Assembly: GCF_014305095.1 (NCBI RefSeq)
Contig: NZ_JACRUI010000001.1
Coordinates: forward strand, 853,695-917,694
DNA from: Flavobacterium kayseriense
Lineage (GTDB): Bacteria > Bacteroidota > Bacteroidia > Flavobacteriales > Flavobacteriaceae
Direction: 5' to 3'
Length of the DNA: 64,000 bases
Below the pieces are notes generated by a model, which was given only the letters and a program-made list of their open reading frames with translations, searched no databases and was not told where the DNA came from. Numbering within the stretch: the first letter of the stretch is position 1; each line of letters opens with the position of its first letter. The position numbers were made by a program, and so were the translations under genes. Positions 46,593-56,737 of the stretch are shown piece by piece.

Positions 46593-47939
46593 ATGTTTAA
46601 AAAAATATTAATTGCAAATAGAGGAGAGATTGCACTACGTGTAATCAGAACATGCAAGGAAATGGGAATTAAAACAGTTGCTGTTTATTCTACCGCCGAT
46701 GCAGAAAGTCTTCACGTAAAATTTGCAGATGAAGCAGTTTGTATAGGACCAGCACCTAGTAATTTATCGTATTTAAAAATGTCGAATATTATTGCAGCTG
46801 CCGAGATTACAAATGCAGATGCAATTCATCCGGGATATGGTTTCTTATCTGAAAATTCAAAATTTTCTAAAATTTGTCAAGAACACGGAATCAAATTTAT
46901 TGGTGCCTCTCCTGAAATGATCGATAGAATGGGAGATAAGGCTTCGGCTAAATCGACTATGATCGAAGCTGGTGTACCATGTGTGCCTGGATCTGTTGGT
47001 ATTTTAGAATCATACGAACAAGCACTAACATTGTCTAGAGAATTTGGTTTTCCGGTAATGCTGAAAGCAACTGCTGGAGGTGGAGGAAAAGGAATGCGTG
47101 CTGTTTGGAAAGAAGAAGATTTATTAAAAGCTTGGGAAGGAGCTCGTCAAGAGTCTGCTGCTGCTTTCGGTAACGATGGTATGTACCTTGAAAAATTAAT
47201 CGAAGAGCCTCGTCATATCGAAATTCAAGTAATTGGAGATTCATATGGAAAAGCCTGTCACCTTTCTGAAAGAGATTGTTCTGTACAGAGACGTCACCAA
47301 AAATTAACAGAGGAAACTCCATCACCATTTATGACAGACGAATTGCGTCTGGCTATGGGAGATGCAGCGGTAAAAGCAGCCGAGTACATCAAGTATGAAG
47401 GTGCAGGTACTGTTGAGTTCTTGGTAGATAAACACCGTAACTTCTACTTCATGGAGATGAATACTCGTATTCAAGTAGAGCACCCTATTACGGAACAAGT
47501 TATTGATTACGATTTAATTCGCGAACAAATATTAGTTGCTGCAGGTGTGCCTATTTCAGGTAAAAACTATTTGCCTCAACTTCATGCGATCGAATGTCGT
47601 ATCAATGCTGAAGATCCTTATAATGATTTCCGCCCGTCACCAGGAAAAATCACAACACTTCATATGCCAGGAGGACATGGAGTTCGTTTAGATACACATG
47701 TTTATTCGGGTTACACAATTCCGCCTAATTACGATTCTATGATTGCTAAATTAATTACGACTGCTCAAACAAGAGCAGAAGCAATTAGCAAGATGAGAAG
47801 AGCTTTAGATGAATTTGTTATTGAAGGAATTAAAACTACAATTCCATTTCATAGACAGTTAATGGACGATCCACGTTATATCGAGGGTGACTACACTACA
47901 GCATTTATGGATACCTTTAAAATGAATGATCCAGAATAA
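46593..47939 (+). CDS. accC: Biotin carboxylase of acetyl-CoA carboxylase
   Basis: A 448-residue ATP-grasp enzyme that carboxylates biotin on AccB. Marks are [33 protein letters not shown], the Gly-rich [38 protein letters not shown] and [18 protein letters not shown]. Length is that of E. coli AccC. It ends the fabH-accB-accC unit with a strong terminator. The two carboxyltransferase genes (accA, accD) are elsewhere. Confidence 0.97.
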   Translation: MFKKILIANRGEIALRVIRTCKEMGIKTVAVYSTADAESLHVKFADEAVCIGPAPSNLSYLKMSNIIAAAEITNADAIHPGYGFLSENSKFSKICQEHGIKFIGASPEMIDRMGDKASAKSTMIEAGVPCVPGSVGILESYEQALTLSREFGFPVMLKATAGGGGKGMRAVWKEEDLLKAWEGARQESAAAFGNDGMYLEKLIEEPRHIEIQVIGDSYGKACHLSERDCSVQRRHQKLTEETPSPFMTDELRLAMGDAAVKAAEYIKYEGAGTVEFLVDKHRNFYFMEMNTRIQVEHPITEQVIDYDLIREQILVAAGVPISGKNYLPQLHAIECRINAEDPYNDFRPSPGKITTLHMPGGHGVRLDTHVYSGYTIPPNYDSMIAKLITTAQTRAEAISKMRRALDEFVIEGIKTTIPFHRQLMDDPRYIEGDYTTAFMDTFKMNDPE

Positions 47940-47962
47940 GATCAATTTATTTTCATAGTATT

Positions 47963-47997
47963 AAAAAGCTACACTTTTCTAAGTGTAGCTTTTTTTA
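47963..47997 (+). terminator. Terminator after accC
   Basis: AAGCTACACTT pairs exactly with AAGTGTAGCTT around TTCT, followed by seven or more T. Confidence 0.9.
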
Positions 47998-48200
47998 TTT
48001 AATATATCGTAGTTGGGTAAAAAAGAAACACCAAATGTGCTTTTTATACACAAGTAAATATCCTTCGGCTGCTAATATTAATATTTAAACATCTTAATAT
48101 CAGTAGTTTATTAATTATAATGGATGCGTTATTTTTATGGTATAATATTTTCATTGTTTAAAGAGAAAATAATTATTAAACACCTTAAAATACTTAAATC

Positions 48201-48497
48201 ATGAAAAAATTAATTTTATCAACCGTTATTTTATTAGGAAGTATGAGCACTTTTGCAGCTACTGCAGCTACAACTAATCCAATCGTAAGTTCAGTTGTAA
48301 TCGCTGAAGAATTTACCGAAATAAAAATTGAAGAATTGCCAGTCGCTGTCACAGATGCATTAAAAAAAGCTTATCCGGATGCAACAATTTCTAAAGCATA
48401 TACTAATGAAGCTAAGGAATACAGATTAGATGTAACCGTTGGAGACAAAATAGGTTCCTTATTTGCAGATGAAAATGGAAACTGGATTCAGAAATAG
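48201..48497 (+). CDS. Small secreted PepSY-like protein, tandem copy 1
   Basis: A 98-residue exported protein. Signal peptide residues 1-20 (MKKLILSTVILLGSMSTFAA). The mature part has EFTEIKIEELPVAVTDALKK, AYPDATISKAY and EYRLDVTVGDKIGSLFADENGNW, the one-and-a-half PepSY-like (DUF2874-type) fold seen in many small Bacteroidetes periplasmic proteins. Function is not known. It is followed 41 bp later by a close paralogue at 48539 and then by a decayed third copy. All lie upstream of a sigma-54 response regulator. Confidence 0.75.
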   Translation: MKKLILSTVILLGSMSTFAATAATTNPIVSSVVIAEEFTEIKIEELPVAVTDALKKAYPDATISKAYTNEAKEYRLDVTVGDKIGSLFADENGNWIQK

Positions 48498-48538
48498 GAA
48501 CGAACAATTTAATTAAATATCAACTTAAATTTTATATC

Positions 48539-48841
48539 ATGAAAAAAATAATTTTATCAGCCGCTATAGTACTAGGAAGTTTGAACGCTTTTGCTGCTAA
48601 TACAGTAATCGAAAATCCTACTTCAACATCAGTTTTATTTACTGATGAGTTTACCGAAATTAAAATTGAAGAATTGCCAGTTGCTGTCACTGATGCTTTA
48701 AAGAAAGCATATCCAGACGCTATGTTGTCAAAAGCATACGTTAACGAGGCGAAAGAATACAAGCTTGACGTCACCGTTGGTGATAAAGTAGGTTCTTTAT
48801 TTGCTGATGCAAATGGAAACTGGATACAAAAGCAAGAATAA
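48539..48841 (+). CDS. Small secreted PepSY-like protein, tandem copy 2
   Basis: A 100-residue paralogue of the preceding gene. The signal peptide is MKKIILSAAIVLGSLNAFAA. From residue 33 the two proteins are nearly identical (FTEIKIEELPVAVTDALKK, AYPDA, LDVTVGDK.GSLFAD.NGNWIQK), while the signal peptides and the linker have diverged. This fits duplication with selection on the mature domain. It is probably co-transcribed with copy 1; a terminator lies beyond the third, broken copy. Confidence 0.75.
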   Translation: MKKIILSAAIVLGSLNAFAANTVIENPTSTSVLFTDEFTEIKIEELPVAVTDALKKAYPDAMLSKAYVNEAKEYKLDVTVGDKVGSLFADANGNWIQKQE

Positions 48842-48848
48842 AAATACG

Positions 48849-48908
48849 GGGTATGATCAGAAGGCTACTGCTTGCGCAGATGTCAATGGTAACTACATCC
48901 AAAAATAG
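48849..48908 (+). pseudogene. Remnant 3' end of a third PepSY-like copy
   Basis: In the frame of 48849-48908 the sequence reads ...YDQKATACADVNGNYIQK and a stop. This matches the last residues of the two upstream paralogues (FADANGNWIQK). No start or signal peptide remains, so it is a truncated copy left after duplication and deletion. Confidence 0.6.
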
Positions 48909-48930
48909 GTTTGGTTTATGTTTGGTTTTA

Positions 48931-48965
48931 AAAAGTGATTGTATTTTACAATCACTTTTTTTTTT
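48931..48965 (+). terminator. Terminator after the PepSY-like cluster
   Basis: AAAAGTGATTGTA pairs exactly with TACAATCACTTTT around TTT, followed by a long T run. Confidence 0.9.
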
Positions 48966-49027
48966 ACAAAATTTTATGACTAAAAAATTTTATAAGTATT
49001 ATTTTAGCCTGAAAATTACAAGAGAGA

Positions 49028-50368
49028 ATGCGAAAGATTTTAATTGTTGAAGATGATATTTCATTTTGTAAAATGTTAGAAAAGTTTCTAATCAAAAATG
49101 CTTATGAGGTCATAAGTGCTTTTACTGCTTCAGAAGCTCGATTAGTAATACAACAAACGACCTTTGATTTACTACTTATTGATTTGCGTCTGCCTGATGC
49201 AGATGGTATTGAATTAATGATGGAATTTAAAAATCTTGATCCTTCTATTCCTGTTGTTCTTATGACGGGATATTCAGAAATCAATACAGCAGTAAAGGCA
49301 ATCAAAAATGGTGCTGCAGATTATATTTCGAAGCCTTTCAATCAAGATGAAGTACTGTTGGTTATCGCCAATGCTCAAGAAGTAACATCAGCTGAAAAAA
49401 TCCAAAAAGTCACACCTATTGCATCTGCAAAGCCAGTAGAAACTACTTATATAAAAGGCATATCACAAGCGTCTTTGAAATTGGCAGAGCATATTACGTT
49501 GGTTAGTCCTACCGATATATCGGTTTTAATAATAGGGGAGAGTGGAACTGGCAAGGAAATTATAGCTAAAGGAATTCATGAAAATAGTCGTCGTAATAAC
49601 AAACCTTTCATTGCAGTTGATTGTGGTGCAATTCCTAAAGAGTTGGCAGCGAGTGAGTTTTTTGGACACTTAAAAGGATCGTTCACAGGTGCTATCTCAG
49701 ATAAAATTGGCTATTTTGAAGCGGCAAATGGGGGAACGCTTTTTTTAGATGAAATAGGTAATTTAACATATGAAAATCAAGTTCAGTTGTTGCGTGCCTT
49801 ACAAGAGCGAAAGATTAAACCTGTAGGAAGCAATAAAGAAGTTTCAGTTGATATTAGAATAATTACCGCCACTAACGAAGATTTAAGAGAAGCAGTTAAA
49901 AACGGAGATTTTCGAGAAGATTTATACCATAGAATTAATGAATTTTCAATTGCTTCCCCTTCATTAAGTGATCGAGCAGAAGATTTAATAATTTTTGCCG
50001 AATTCTTTTTGGCGAAAGCCAATGAGCAATTGTGCAAAGAGGTAATTGGTTTTTCTAGCGAAGTTGTTCAGATTTTTCTAAATTATTCCTGGCCAGGGAA
50101 TCTGCGAGAAATGCAAAACTGCATTAAGAGAGCGACATTACTTACTCAAGGAGATTTTATTGAAAAGCACGTTTTACCGTCAGAGTTTTTTCAGCAAAGT
50201 GAGGAAAAGCAGTCCAATGACTCTAATTTGGCTTTGTCAGATAACGAAAAGGAGGTTATTATTAATGCGCTTGCAAAGACACAAAACAATAAATCAGAGG
50301 CAGCTAAACTGCTTAAAATAACAAGAAAAACGCTTTACAATAAAATTAAGTTGTACAATATTGGTTAA
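49028..50368 (+). CDS. Sigma-54-dependent response regulator (NtrC/AtoC type)
   Basis: A 446-residue activator. The receiver domain begins MRKILIVEDD, with phospho-acceptor Asp52 (LLIDLRLPD) and Lys in YISKPFN. The AAA+ domain has Walker A IGESGTGKE, the sigma-54 contact loop GSFTGA (a Ser variant of GAFTGA), Walker B TLFLDEIG and the arginine-finger region. The C-terminal Fis helix-turn-helix is NNKSEAAKLLKITRKTLYNK. It faces a hybrid histidine kinase whose stop codon overlaps its own by 4 bp, so the two probably form one signalling pair. Targets are unknown; the secreted proteins just upstream are candidates, but no -24/-12 element was found before them. Confidence 0.93.
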   Translation: MRKILIVEDDISFCKMLEKFLIKNAYEVISAFTASEARLVIQQTTFDLLLIDLRLPDADGIELMMEFKNLDPSIPVVLMTGYSEINTAVKAIKNGAADYISKPFNQDEVLLVIANAQEVTSAEKIQKVTPIASAKPVETTYIKGISQASLKLAEHITLVSPTDISVLIIGESGTGKEIIAKGIHENSRRNNKPFIAVDCGAIPKELAASEFFGHLKGSFTGAISDKIGYFEAANGGTLFLDEIGNLTYENQVQLLRALQERKIKPVGSNKEVSVDIRIITATNEDLREAVKNGDFREDLYHRINEFSIASPSLSDRAEDLIIFAEFFLAKANEQLCKEVIGFSSEVVQIFLNYSWPGNLREMQNCIKRATLLTQGDFIEKHVLPSEFFQQSEEKQSNDSNLALSDNEKEVIINALAKTQNNKSEAAKLLKITRKTLYNKIKLYNIG

Positions 50369-52794
50369 AGCACTTTTTTAATTTCAGTGAAGAGATAATT
50401 AATTTTAGATTCTAGATTTAAATAATACTCGCTTATTTCTATTTTATTTAAATCAGAGGTTTCTAAAATTCGTAGAATACCAGCGATTTCATTTGCTTCG
50501 ATTTGCCTGAACATTGGTCCCATTTTGTGCGCTACTTGCTTGACCATTTTAAAGTTCAAAATTTCTATATTTTCTTGAAGCATTACTAAATTAGTTTTCG
50601 TTGAATCAAATAGTGATTCAATAATACTTCTTATTTCGTCCTTGTCATTGTTTAAAAAGGAACCCAAGGATTCTAATGAAAATAATGGTACGTTCTTACA
50701 ATTCGCAATCTTATCCTGACCGGGAATTGCTTTTTGTAAAAAGATAGCATCAATCGTTTGCAATAAGATTGTAGGTGTAAAAGGCTTGTTAACCACCACT
50801 GAAAAACCAGCTTTTTCATAAGTACTATTTGCTAAATCCGTACGACCAGTCATAGCTATTATTGGTTGGTATGTGTATTGATTGTTATCCTTGTTTTTAA
50901 TAGTTTTAACAAGTTCAAATCCGTCAATTTCGGGCATCTGAATGTCTGTAATTAAGAGATCAAATGCAGTTTTGTTGATGGTGTTTATTGCTTCTTTGGC
51001 ATCACTAAAAGATAAAACGTTGTAATACCTCTTTAAAACTTGAGTGGTTAATTGCAATAAATCAGTGTCGTCGTCTACTATAATTATGGTTTTGTTTTGT
51101 GCCTCAGGAACGTAGATTATACTTTTGGTTGGCAAAATTTGATTTGAAGGTGCGAAAGTAATTGGTAACCGTATTTCAAAACAGCTTCCTTTTGCAGAAC
51201 TTTCTTTTAAATATAAATCTCCACCCAATAAATTAGTTATTTTTTTAGAAATAGAAAGTCCTAATCCTGTGCCGCCAAAAGTTTTTTCTATTGCTTCATT
51301 TGCTTGAGCAAACTCTTCAAATATGAGCTCTTGACTGTCATCCTCGATACCAATACCCGAGTCATTGATCGAGAGTAGCACCGTGTTTTTATTATGAATT
51401 AATTCTGCTGAGATATTAATAAAACCTTCGTTAGTAAATTTGTAAGCGTTACCAATTAAATTCGTTAAAACTTGTTGTAGCCTGAATTCATCTCCCAATA
51501 TTGACTGATTAAGTTTCTCTTCGACGTTTAGAACCAACCTAATGTCTTTTTGTGAATAAACATATTGGACGTTTTTAGATACTGTCTCGATGGTGTTTTT
51601 TAACGAAAATGGTTTTGCCTCGATCACTATTTTACCAGCCTCTATTTGAGAAAAGTCCAAGAGATCCTTTACCAAGCGGCTAATATAATCGACAGAGTTT
51701 TTAATGTTCGTCGTAAAATAGGCTTGTTTAGTTGTTAATGTAGAATTATCAAGCAATTCAGTATAACCTGCTATTGTGCTTAAGGGTGTTTTTAAATCAT
51801 GACTAACGGTTGAAATTAACTGCTCTCTACTTTTAAGTAAGTTACGAGTTTTAAAATTAGCAACTTCTAACTGTTTTTTGTAGAGTTGCGTTTTAGAAAA
51901 ATCGTTAGCAATTAAAATCGAGAAGAAAACTGTTAGGAGTAAGCCAATTATTGCAGCTATGGTTACGATTTCGTTTATCCTTTTTAAAGATTGATCCTTT
52001 TCATTATTGTTTTTTATAGAGTAAACAATTACCTCTCTCTCGATAAGGTGCAACACTTTTCGGAGTTGATCAGAAATTAATATTTCATTGTTTAGTAGTT
52101 TCTTCTCCTCTAAGTTTAAAGCGTTTTTTTTCCTCTCGGTCTCTATTTTTACACCATTTAACAATCGTTTTGATGCTGCAAGTAAGGAGTCAGATGCTTT
52201 TTTTGATAACGTATTGGTGCTATCATCAGGAATGTTTTTATTCAGGTATGCTACATAATTTTGCAACACATTTCGCTGGTACGAACTCAGATTATCTGGA
52301 TTTTTATGAAAATCCTTTAAACGTAATTTCCTTAAAGAAAATTCGAGTTTGTCTAATTCGGAAATTGCATTTTTAACAGAAGCTTCGTCTGTATTTTGAC
52401 TTTTTATAACTTGAAGTTTCTTAATATTTCGGGTCTTATCGCTAAGTAAGACGTTAACACTATCTAATAAACTAATTTGATATTCATTGGAAACAATCGT
52501 CTTTAAGGAGTCAATACGCAATCCAAGCGAATCCGTTTCCAGGAGGTAATTTTTGAAATCACCAGCCGAGTTCGATTGAATCGTTCTTCGTGCTAAACTC
52601 TCCGTCTTATAAACATTTGAGAAAAGTTTACTGATTTTTAAAACTTTGTTTTCTTCTAAATTCAATTTGCTTTCCACTTGGGAAAACACTTTGTTTTCAG
52701 AATATAAAATCCACCCAACACTAAAAACTAGCGCTGCCAAAGCAATATAGCTAATAAAAACTTTTATAGGAATGTTACTGCTTTTGCTCTTCAT
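50365..52794 (-). CDS. Hybrid sensor histidine kinase with receiver and Hpt domains
   Basis: An 809-residue membrane kinase. The first helix is at residues about 12-28, a mostly helical periplasmic sensor of roughly 245 residues follows, and the second helix is near 275-295 (IVTIAAIIGLLLTVFFSILI). The HisKA box is STVSHDLKTPLSTIAGYTEL; the ATPase has LGNAYKF-type N box (LIGNAYKFT), DSGIGIEDD and FGGTGLGLSIS. A receiver domain has IIIVDDDTD and LLITDIQMPEIDGFE with the phospho-Asp, then VVNKPFTP. A C-terminal Hpt-like domain has VAHKMGPMFRQ with the phospho-His. The four-step relay likely ends on the sigma-54 regulator that converges with it. Confidence 0.92.
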   Translation of the reverse strand: MKSKSSNIPIKVFISYIALAALVFSVGWILYSENKVFSQVESKLNLEENKVLKISKLFSNVYKTESLARRTIQSNSAGDFKNYLLETDSLGLRIDSLKTIVSNEYQISLLDSVNVLLSDKTRNIKKLQVIKSQNTDEASVKNAISELDKLEFSLRKLRLKDFHKNPDNLSSYQRNVLQNYVAYLNKNIPDDSTNTLSKKASDSLLAASKRLLNGVKIETERKKNALNLEEKKLLNNEILISDQLRKVLHLIEREVIVYSIKNNNEKDQSLKRINEIVTIAAIIGLLLTVFFSILIANDFSKTQLYKKQLEVANFKTRNLLKSREQLISTVSHDLKTPLSTIAGYTELLDNSTLTTKQAYFTTNIKNSVDYISRLVKDLLDFSQIEAGKIVIEAKPFSLKNTIETVSKNVQYVYSQKDIRLVLNVEEKLNQSILGDEFRLQQVLTNLIGNAYKFTNEGFINISAELIHNKNTVLLSINDSGIGIEDDSQELIFEEFAQANEAIEKTFGGTGLGLSISKKITNLLGGDLYLKESSAKGSCFEIRLPITFAPSNQILPTKSIIYVPEAQNKTIIIVDDDTDLLQLTTQVLKRYYNVLSFSDAKEAINTINKTAFDLLITDIQMPEIDGFELVKTIKNKDNNQYTYQPIIAMTGRTDLANSTYEKAGFSVVVNKPFTPTILLQTIDAIFLQKAIPGQDKIANCKNVPLFSLESLGSFLNNDKDEIRSIIESLFDSTKTNLVMLQENIEILNFKMVKQVAHKMGPMFRQIEANEIAGILRILETSDLNKIEISEYYLNLESKINYLFTEIKKVL

Positions 52795-52825
52795 TGTAAC
52801 TGATCGTATTGGGTGAATTTAGATT

Positions 52826-54727
52826 TTAAAGAGTTTCTTTAAGCCATTTAAAGAATTCTTTTTGCCAAACTTGAGCGTTTTGTGGTTTTAATACCCAATG
52901 GTTTTCTTCAGGAAAATAAATAAACCTACTTTTTATACCTAGTAATTGTGCTGCTTGAAAAGCTTCTTGACCTTGTCCTATTGGTACTCGGAAATCTTTC
53001 CCTCCTTGAAAAATAAGGATAGGAGTATTCCATTTATCTACTAAAGTCGCAGGGTTGAAAGTCGTGTACGTTTTTTGAGCAACGGCATTGTCTTTTTCCC
53101 AATAGGCACCACCAAAGTCCCAATTTGCAAAGAAAACCTCCTCAGTAGTTCCAAACATACTTTGCGTATTAAACACACCGTCATGAGCAATAAATGTCTT
53201 GAAACGATTGTTGTGAATACCTGCTAAATAAAATGCTGAATAACCACCATAACTAGCGCCAACACATCCTAAACGGTTTTTGTCAACATAGCTTTCTTTA
53301 GCGACATCATCAATCGCTGAAAGGTAATCATCCATTACTTGTCCGCCCCAATCTTTACTTATTTGTTCATTCCATTCCACTCCATTTCCGGGCATTCCAC
53401 GTCTGTTAGGAGCAACAACTATATAGCCATTTGCAGCCATTAACTGAAAATTCCAACGGAAAGAATAAAACTGCGATAAAGCACTTTGTGGGCCACCTTG
53501 ACAATACAATAGGGTTGGGTATTTTTTAGTAGCATCAAAGTTTGGAGGTAAAATAACCCAAACCAACATTTTTTTTCCATCAGTGGTCGTTACGTATCTC
53601 TTTTCTGTTTTGCTTAAAGCCAAAGAATTATAAACTTCAGTATTTACATTTGTTAGTTGTTTCCAGCTTTTTTTCTTTACATCATAAGAGAAAATTTCGC
53701 TAGCATGATTCATATCACCTCTTGTCACAATTACATTAGTTCCAGAGAAACCAACAATTTCATTGACATCAAAATCACCATTTGTAATTTGGCTTACATT
53801 AATGGCAATACGAGTCAAACCAGGAAAATTTACTTCAAATAATTGTTTGGTACCATCAATAGCCGCTACAAAGTAAACCTTTTTACCATCGGTACTCCAT
53901 TTAAAACTCTCCACGGTTCCATCCCAATTGGCAGTAAGATTCATCTTAACACCTTTAAAATCAACAATAATATCATTTTTATCTGCTTCAAAACCATCGC
54001 GCTTCATTTGCAAATAAGTAAGGACGCCCGTTGGTGAGAACTGTGGTGCTACGTCGTACCCTAGGTTTTCTTCGGTTCTATTTACTGTTTTACCAGTTTC
54101 AAGATTGTATTCATAGATATTGGTATTGGTTGAAATTGCATATTGCGTTCCTGCTTTTTTCTTAGACACATAAAAAATACTTTTGCTATTAGGCGACCAA
54201 ATATAATCCTCATCTCCTCCAAATGGTTTTTGCGGACTATCAAATGACTCCCCTTTTAAAATATCAATTCCAGTTGCGCCTTCTTTATTTTCTTTGTAAA
54301 AAACATGATTAAATTTTCCTTCATTCCAGGTATCCCAATGACGGTAATCTAAACCATCATAAATCTGAACATCTGATTTTTCAAGAGCAGGATAAAAATC
54401 CTTTCCGTGCACTTTATTAATTTTTACTTCTTCGTTATAGACAATATACTTTCCATCAGGCGAAATATTTTTGTCAGTAATTAAAGTTTTATAATTGGTG
54501 ATTTCAACCGCTTGACCTCCATTTACGGGAATGGTATAGTATTTTGAAGTCGATTTGTTTTCTTCCACAGAGGGAGTACTAACGCTGTAAACAATGTTTT
54601 TAGCATCGGTGGACATCCCTAAAACGGACACGCGACCTAATTTCCACAAAGTTTCGGGTGTCATCACATTTTGACTAATTGCACTTAAACTCATCATTGT
54701 AAGGGTTGTAAGAAGTAGTTTTTTCAT
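52826..54727 (-). CDS. S9 family peptidase (prolyl oligopeptidase-like), exported
   Basis: A 633-residue secreted serine peptidase. Residues 1-18 form a signal peptide (LLLTTLTMMSLSAISQN). An N-terminal beta-propeller with WD40-like TolB strands runs to about residue 370. The C-terminal alpha/beta hydrolase has YCQGGPQSALSQF (oxyanion), GASYGGYSAFY (Ser), GGKDFRVP (Asp) and PEENHWVL (His near residue 610). Acylaminoacyl- or dipeptidyl-peptidase-type activity is likely. It lies 31 bp upstream of the kinase gene on the same strand, so the two may be co-transcribed. Confidence 0.92.
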   Translation of the reverse strand: MKKLLLTTLTMMSLSAISQNVMTPETLWKLGRVSVLGMSTDAKNIVYSVSTPSVEENKSTSKYYTIPVNGGQAVEITNYKTLITDKNISPDGKYIVYNEEVKINKVHGKDFYPALEKSDVQIYDGLDYRHWDTWNEGKFNHVFYKENKEGATGIDILKGESFDSPQKPFGGDEDYIWSPNSKSIFYVSKKKAGTQYAISTNTNIYEYNLETGKTVNRTEENLGYDVAPQFSPTGVLTYLQMKRDGFEADKNDIIVDFKGVKMNLTANWDGTVESFKWSTDGKKVYFVAAIDGTKQLFEVNFPGLTRIAINVSQITNGDFDVNEIVGFSGTNVIVTRGDMNHASEIFSYDVKKKSWKQLTNVNTEVYNSLALSKTEKRYVTTTDGKKMLVWVILPPNFDATKKYPTLLYCQGGPQSALSQFYSFRWNFQLMAANGYIVVAPNRRGMPGNGVEWNEQISKDWGGQVMDDYLSAIDDVAKESYVDKNRLGCVGASYGGYSAFYLAGIHNNRFKTFIAHDGVFNTQSMFGTTEEVFFANWDFGGAYWEKDNAVAQKTYTTFNPATLVDKWNTPILIFQGGKDFRVPIGQGQEAFQAAQLLGIKSRFIYFPEENHWVLKPQNAQVWQKEFFKWLKETL

Positions 54728-54881
54728 TTTAAATAAAATTATTTTCGAATTTTAAAAGTACAATTTTATTCAATTACGGGAATAGGTATTATGTTAACTC
54801 TTTCTCAATGTTCTACGCTTTTAATTGGGGTGGAGTCTCTTTTTATCATCTAAAAATATTATTTTTATAAAAATTTGAAAA

Positions 54882-55994
54882 ATGCAACTGAGTTATTGGG
54901 AGGTGAAAAATTGGTTTTCGAATGTAGATTATACCGTAGTAGGCAGTGGAATAGTAGGCTTACATGCTGCATTGCGCTTGCGCGAAAGATTTCCTGAAAG
55001 CAAAATCATCATCATCGAAAAGGGGATGTTACCGCAAGGAGCGAGTACAAAGAATGCTGGTTTTGCTTGTTTTGGTAGTATATCTGAAATCATCGAAGAT
55101 TTGAATTCGCATACCGAAGAAGAAGTAGTACAGTTAATTAAAAAACGCTGGCAAGGACTTCAATTATTAAGACGACGCTTAGGTGATACAGCCATTGATT
55201 TTAAGCCCTTTGGTGGTTATGAAGTTTTTTTGAATGAGCAAGATAGTACCTATGCCAATTGTTTGAGCAGGCTACCTTTTATTAACGACCTATTGCGTCC
55301 GCTTTTTAAAGGGGATGTTTTTGCAAAGCAAATTGACCGTTTTGGTTTTAAGGATACGAAAGAGAATTTAATTTATAATCCATTTGAAGGCCAAATTGAC
55401 ACTGGAAATATGATGCAAGCTTTACTAAAAAACGCTTATGCAGAAAATATTCTAATTGTAAATCAGCAAACGGTTTCTTCTATTTTAGAAAAAAATGGTT
55501 CAGTTGAAGTAGTTATGGGAGATTTTAGTTTTAGCTCCAAAAAAGTTTTATTCGCTACCAATGGTTTTGCTAATAAATTGACCAATGGAGCCGTTAAACC
55601 AGCGAGAGCACAAGTTTTAATTACAGAGCCAATTGTGAATCTGGATATTAAAGGTACCTTTCATTTAGATTGCGGATACTATTATTTTCGAAATATAGGA
55701 GATAGAATTTTATTAGGTGGTGGTAGAAATCTTGATTTTGAGGGAGAAACAACAACTGAATTGGCTCAAACAGAAATTATCCAAAATAAATTGGAACAAC
55801 TGTTAAAAGAAGTAATTTTGCCGGAACAAGATTTTAAAATTGCGCACCGTTGGAGCGGAATCATGGGTGTTGGAAATAGTAAAAACCCCATTGTAAGTCA
55901 ATTGTCAGAACATGTTTATTGTGGTGTGCGATTGGGCGGAATGGGAATAGCAATAGGAAGTGTAGTAGGAACAGAATTAGCAGATTTAATATAA
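54882..55994 (+). CDS. FAD-dependent oxidoreductase (DAO/glycine oxidase-like)
   Basis: A 370-residue flavoenzyme. The dinucleotide motif [20 protein letters not shown] is near residue 18 and is followed by [23 protein letters not shown], in which the FAD is held. The C-terminal [30 protein letters not shown] is the DAO-family end. It probably oxidises an amino acid or a similar amine; the substrate is not known. It starts an operon: its TAA stop overlaps the mtgA ATG by one base. Confidence 0.88.
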   Translation: MQLSYWEVKNWFSNVDYTVVGSGIVGLHAALRLRERFPESKIIIIEKGMLPQGASTKNAGFACFGSISEIIEDLNSHTEEEVVQLIKKRWQGLQLLRRRLGDTAIDFKPFGGYEVFLNEQDSTYANCLSRLPFINDLLRPLFKGDVFAKQIDRFGFKDTKENLIYNPFEGQIDTGNMMQALLKNAYAENILIVNQQTVSSILEKNGSVEVVMGDFSFSSKKVLFATNGFANKLTNGAVKPARAQVLITEPIVNLDIKGTFHLDCGYYYFRNIGDRILLGGGRNLDFEGETTTELAQTEIIQNKLEQLLKEVILPEQDFKIAHRWSGIMGVGNSKNPIVSQLSEHVYCGVRLGGMGIAIGSVVGTELADLI

Positions 55995-56737
55995 TGGCAA
56001 CAAAAATAGCAGCAAAGAAATCCACGAGGAAACCAACCAATAAAAATTCTAGAAGTTTTAAATCTAAGGCTTTACTTTTTTTAGGTAAGTTGCTACTTTG
56101 GTTTTTTGGCTTATCACTATTTTTTGTTGTGCTTTTTAAATTTGTTCCAGTACCATTTACTCCATTAATGGCGATCCGTGCAATAGAAAACAAAACATCG
56201 GGTAAGGAAGCGATTCTTAGTCACGATTGGGTTCCGCTAGAAAAAATTTCAGTAAATCTCCAAAAGGCAGTGATCGCTAGTGAGGACGGACTTTTTTTAA
56301 AGCATAATGGTTTTGATTTTACTGCCATGCAAAAAGCATATAAAAACAACGAACGTGGTCGAAAGATAAAAGGAGGAAGTACCATCTCACAGCAAACTGC
56401 TAAAAATGTTTTTCTTTGGCAGGGGCGCAGTTACCTTCGTAAGGGATTAGAAGCTTATTTTACCGTTTTAATAGAATTAGTTTGGGGAAAAGAACGCATC
56501 ATGGAAGTCTATTTAAATAGTATAGAGATGGGCGATGGTGTTTATGGAGCCCAAGCAGCTGCTGAATATTGGTACCGCAAGGATGCTGAAAACCTTACTC
56601 CTATCCAGGCTGCTGGTATAGCAGCGATACTACCTAATCCTAGAAAATTTAAGGCAACGAGTTCGTCATCTTACATCAATAAACGAAAATCTAAAATTGT
56701 TAGAGTGATGCGAACAGTGGGTAAAATTAACTATTAG
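55994..56737 (+). CDS. mtgA: Monofunctional biosynthetic peptidoglycan transglycosylase
   Basis: A 247-residue GT51 enzyme that polymerises lipid II into glycan strands. A basic N-terminus ([18 protein letters not shown]) is followed by one membrane helix ([16 protein letters not shown]). The GT51 motifs are [16 protein letters not shown] with the catalytic Glu, [17 protein letters not shown], and [20 protein letters not shown]. The start at 55994 is chosen because it overlaps the preceding stop as TAATG and fits the family. It is second in a run of tightly spaced envelope genes, and the next gene starts without any gap. Confidence 0.95.
   Translation: MATKIAAKKSTRKPTNKNSRSFKSKALLFLGKLLLWFFGLSLFFVVLFKFVPVPFTPLMAIRAIENKTSGKEAILSHDWVPLEKISVNLQKAVIASEDGLFLKHNGFDFTAMQKAYKNNERGRKIKGGSTISQQTAKNVFLWQGRSYLRKGLEAYFTVLIELVWGKERIMEVYLNSIEMGDGVYGAQAAAEYWYRKDAENLTPIQAAGIAAILPNPRKFKATSSSSYINKRKSKIVRVMRTVGKINY

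Noticed and set aside
48001..48200. Sigma-54 promoter (TGGCAC-N5-TTGC) before the secreted small genes
   Set aside because: No TGG...TTGC pair with the correct spacing is found on the plus strand.
48853..49050. 65-codon frame between the PepSY-like cluster and the response regulator
   Set aside because: It crosses the strong terminator at 48931-48965 and overlaps the regulator start; the remnant third copy in another frame explains its first part better.
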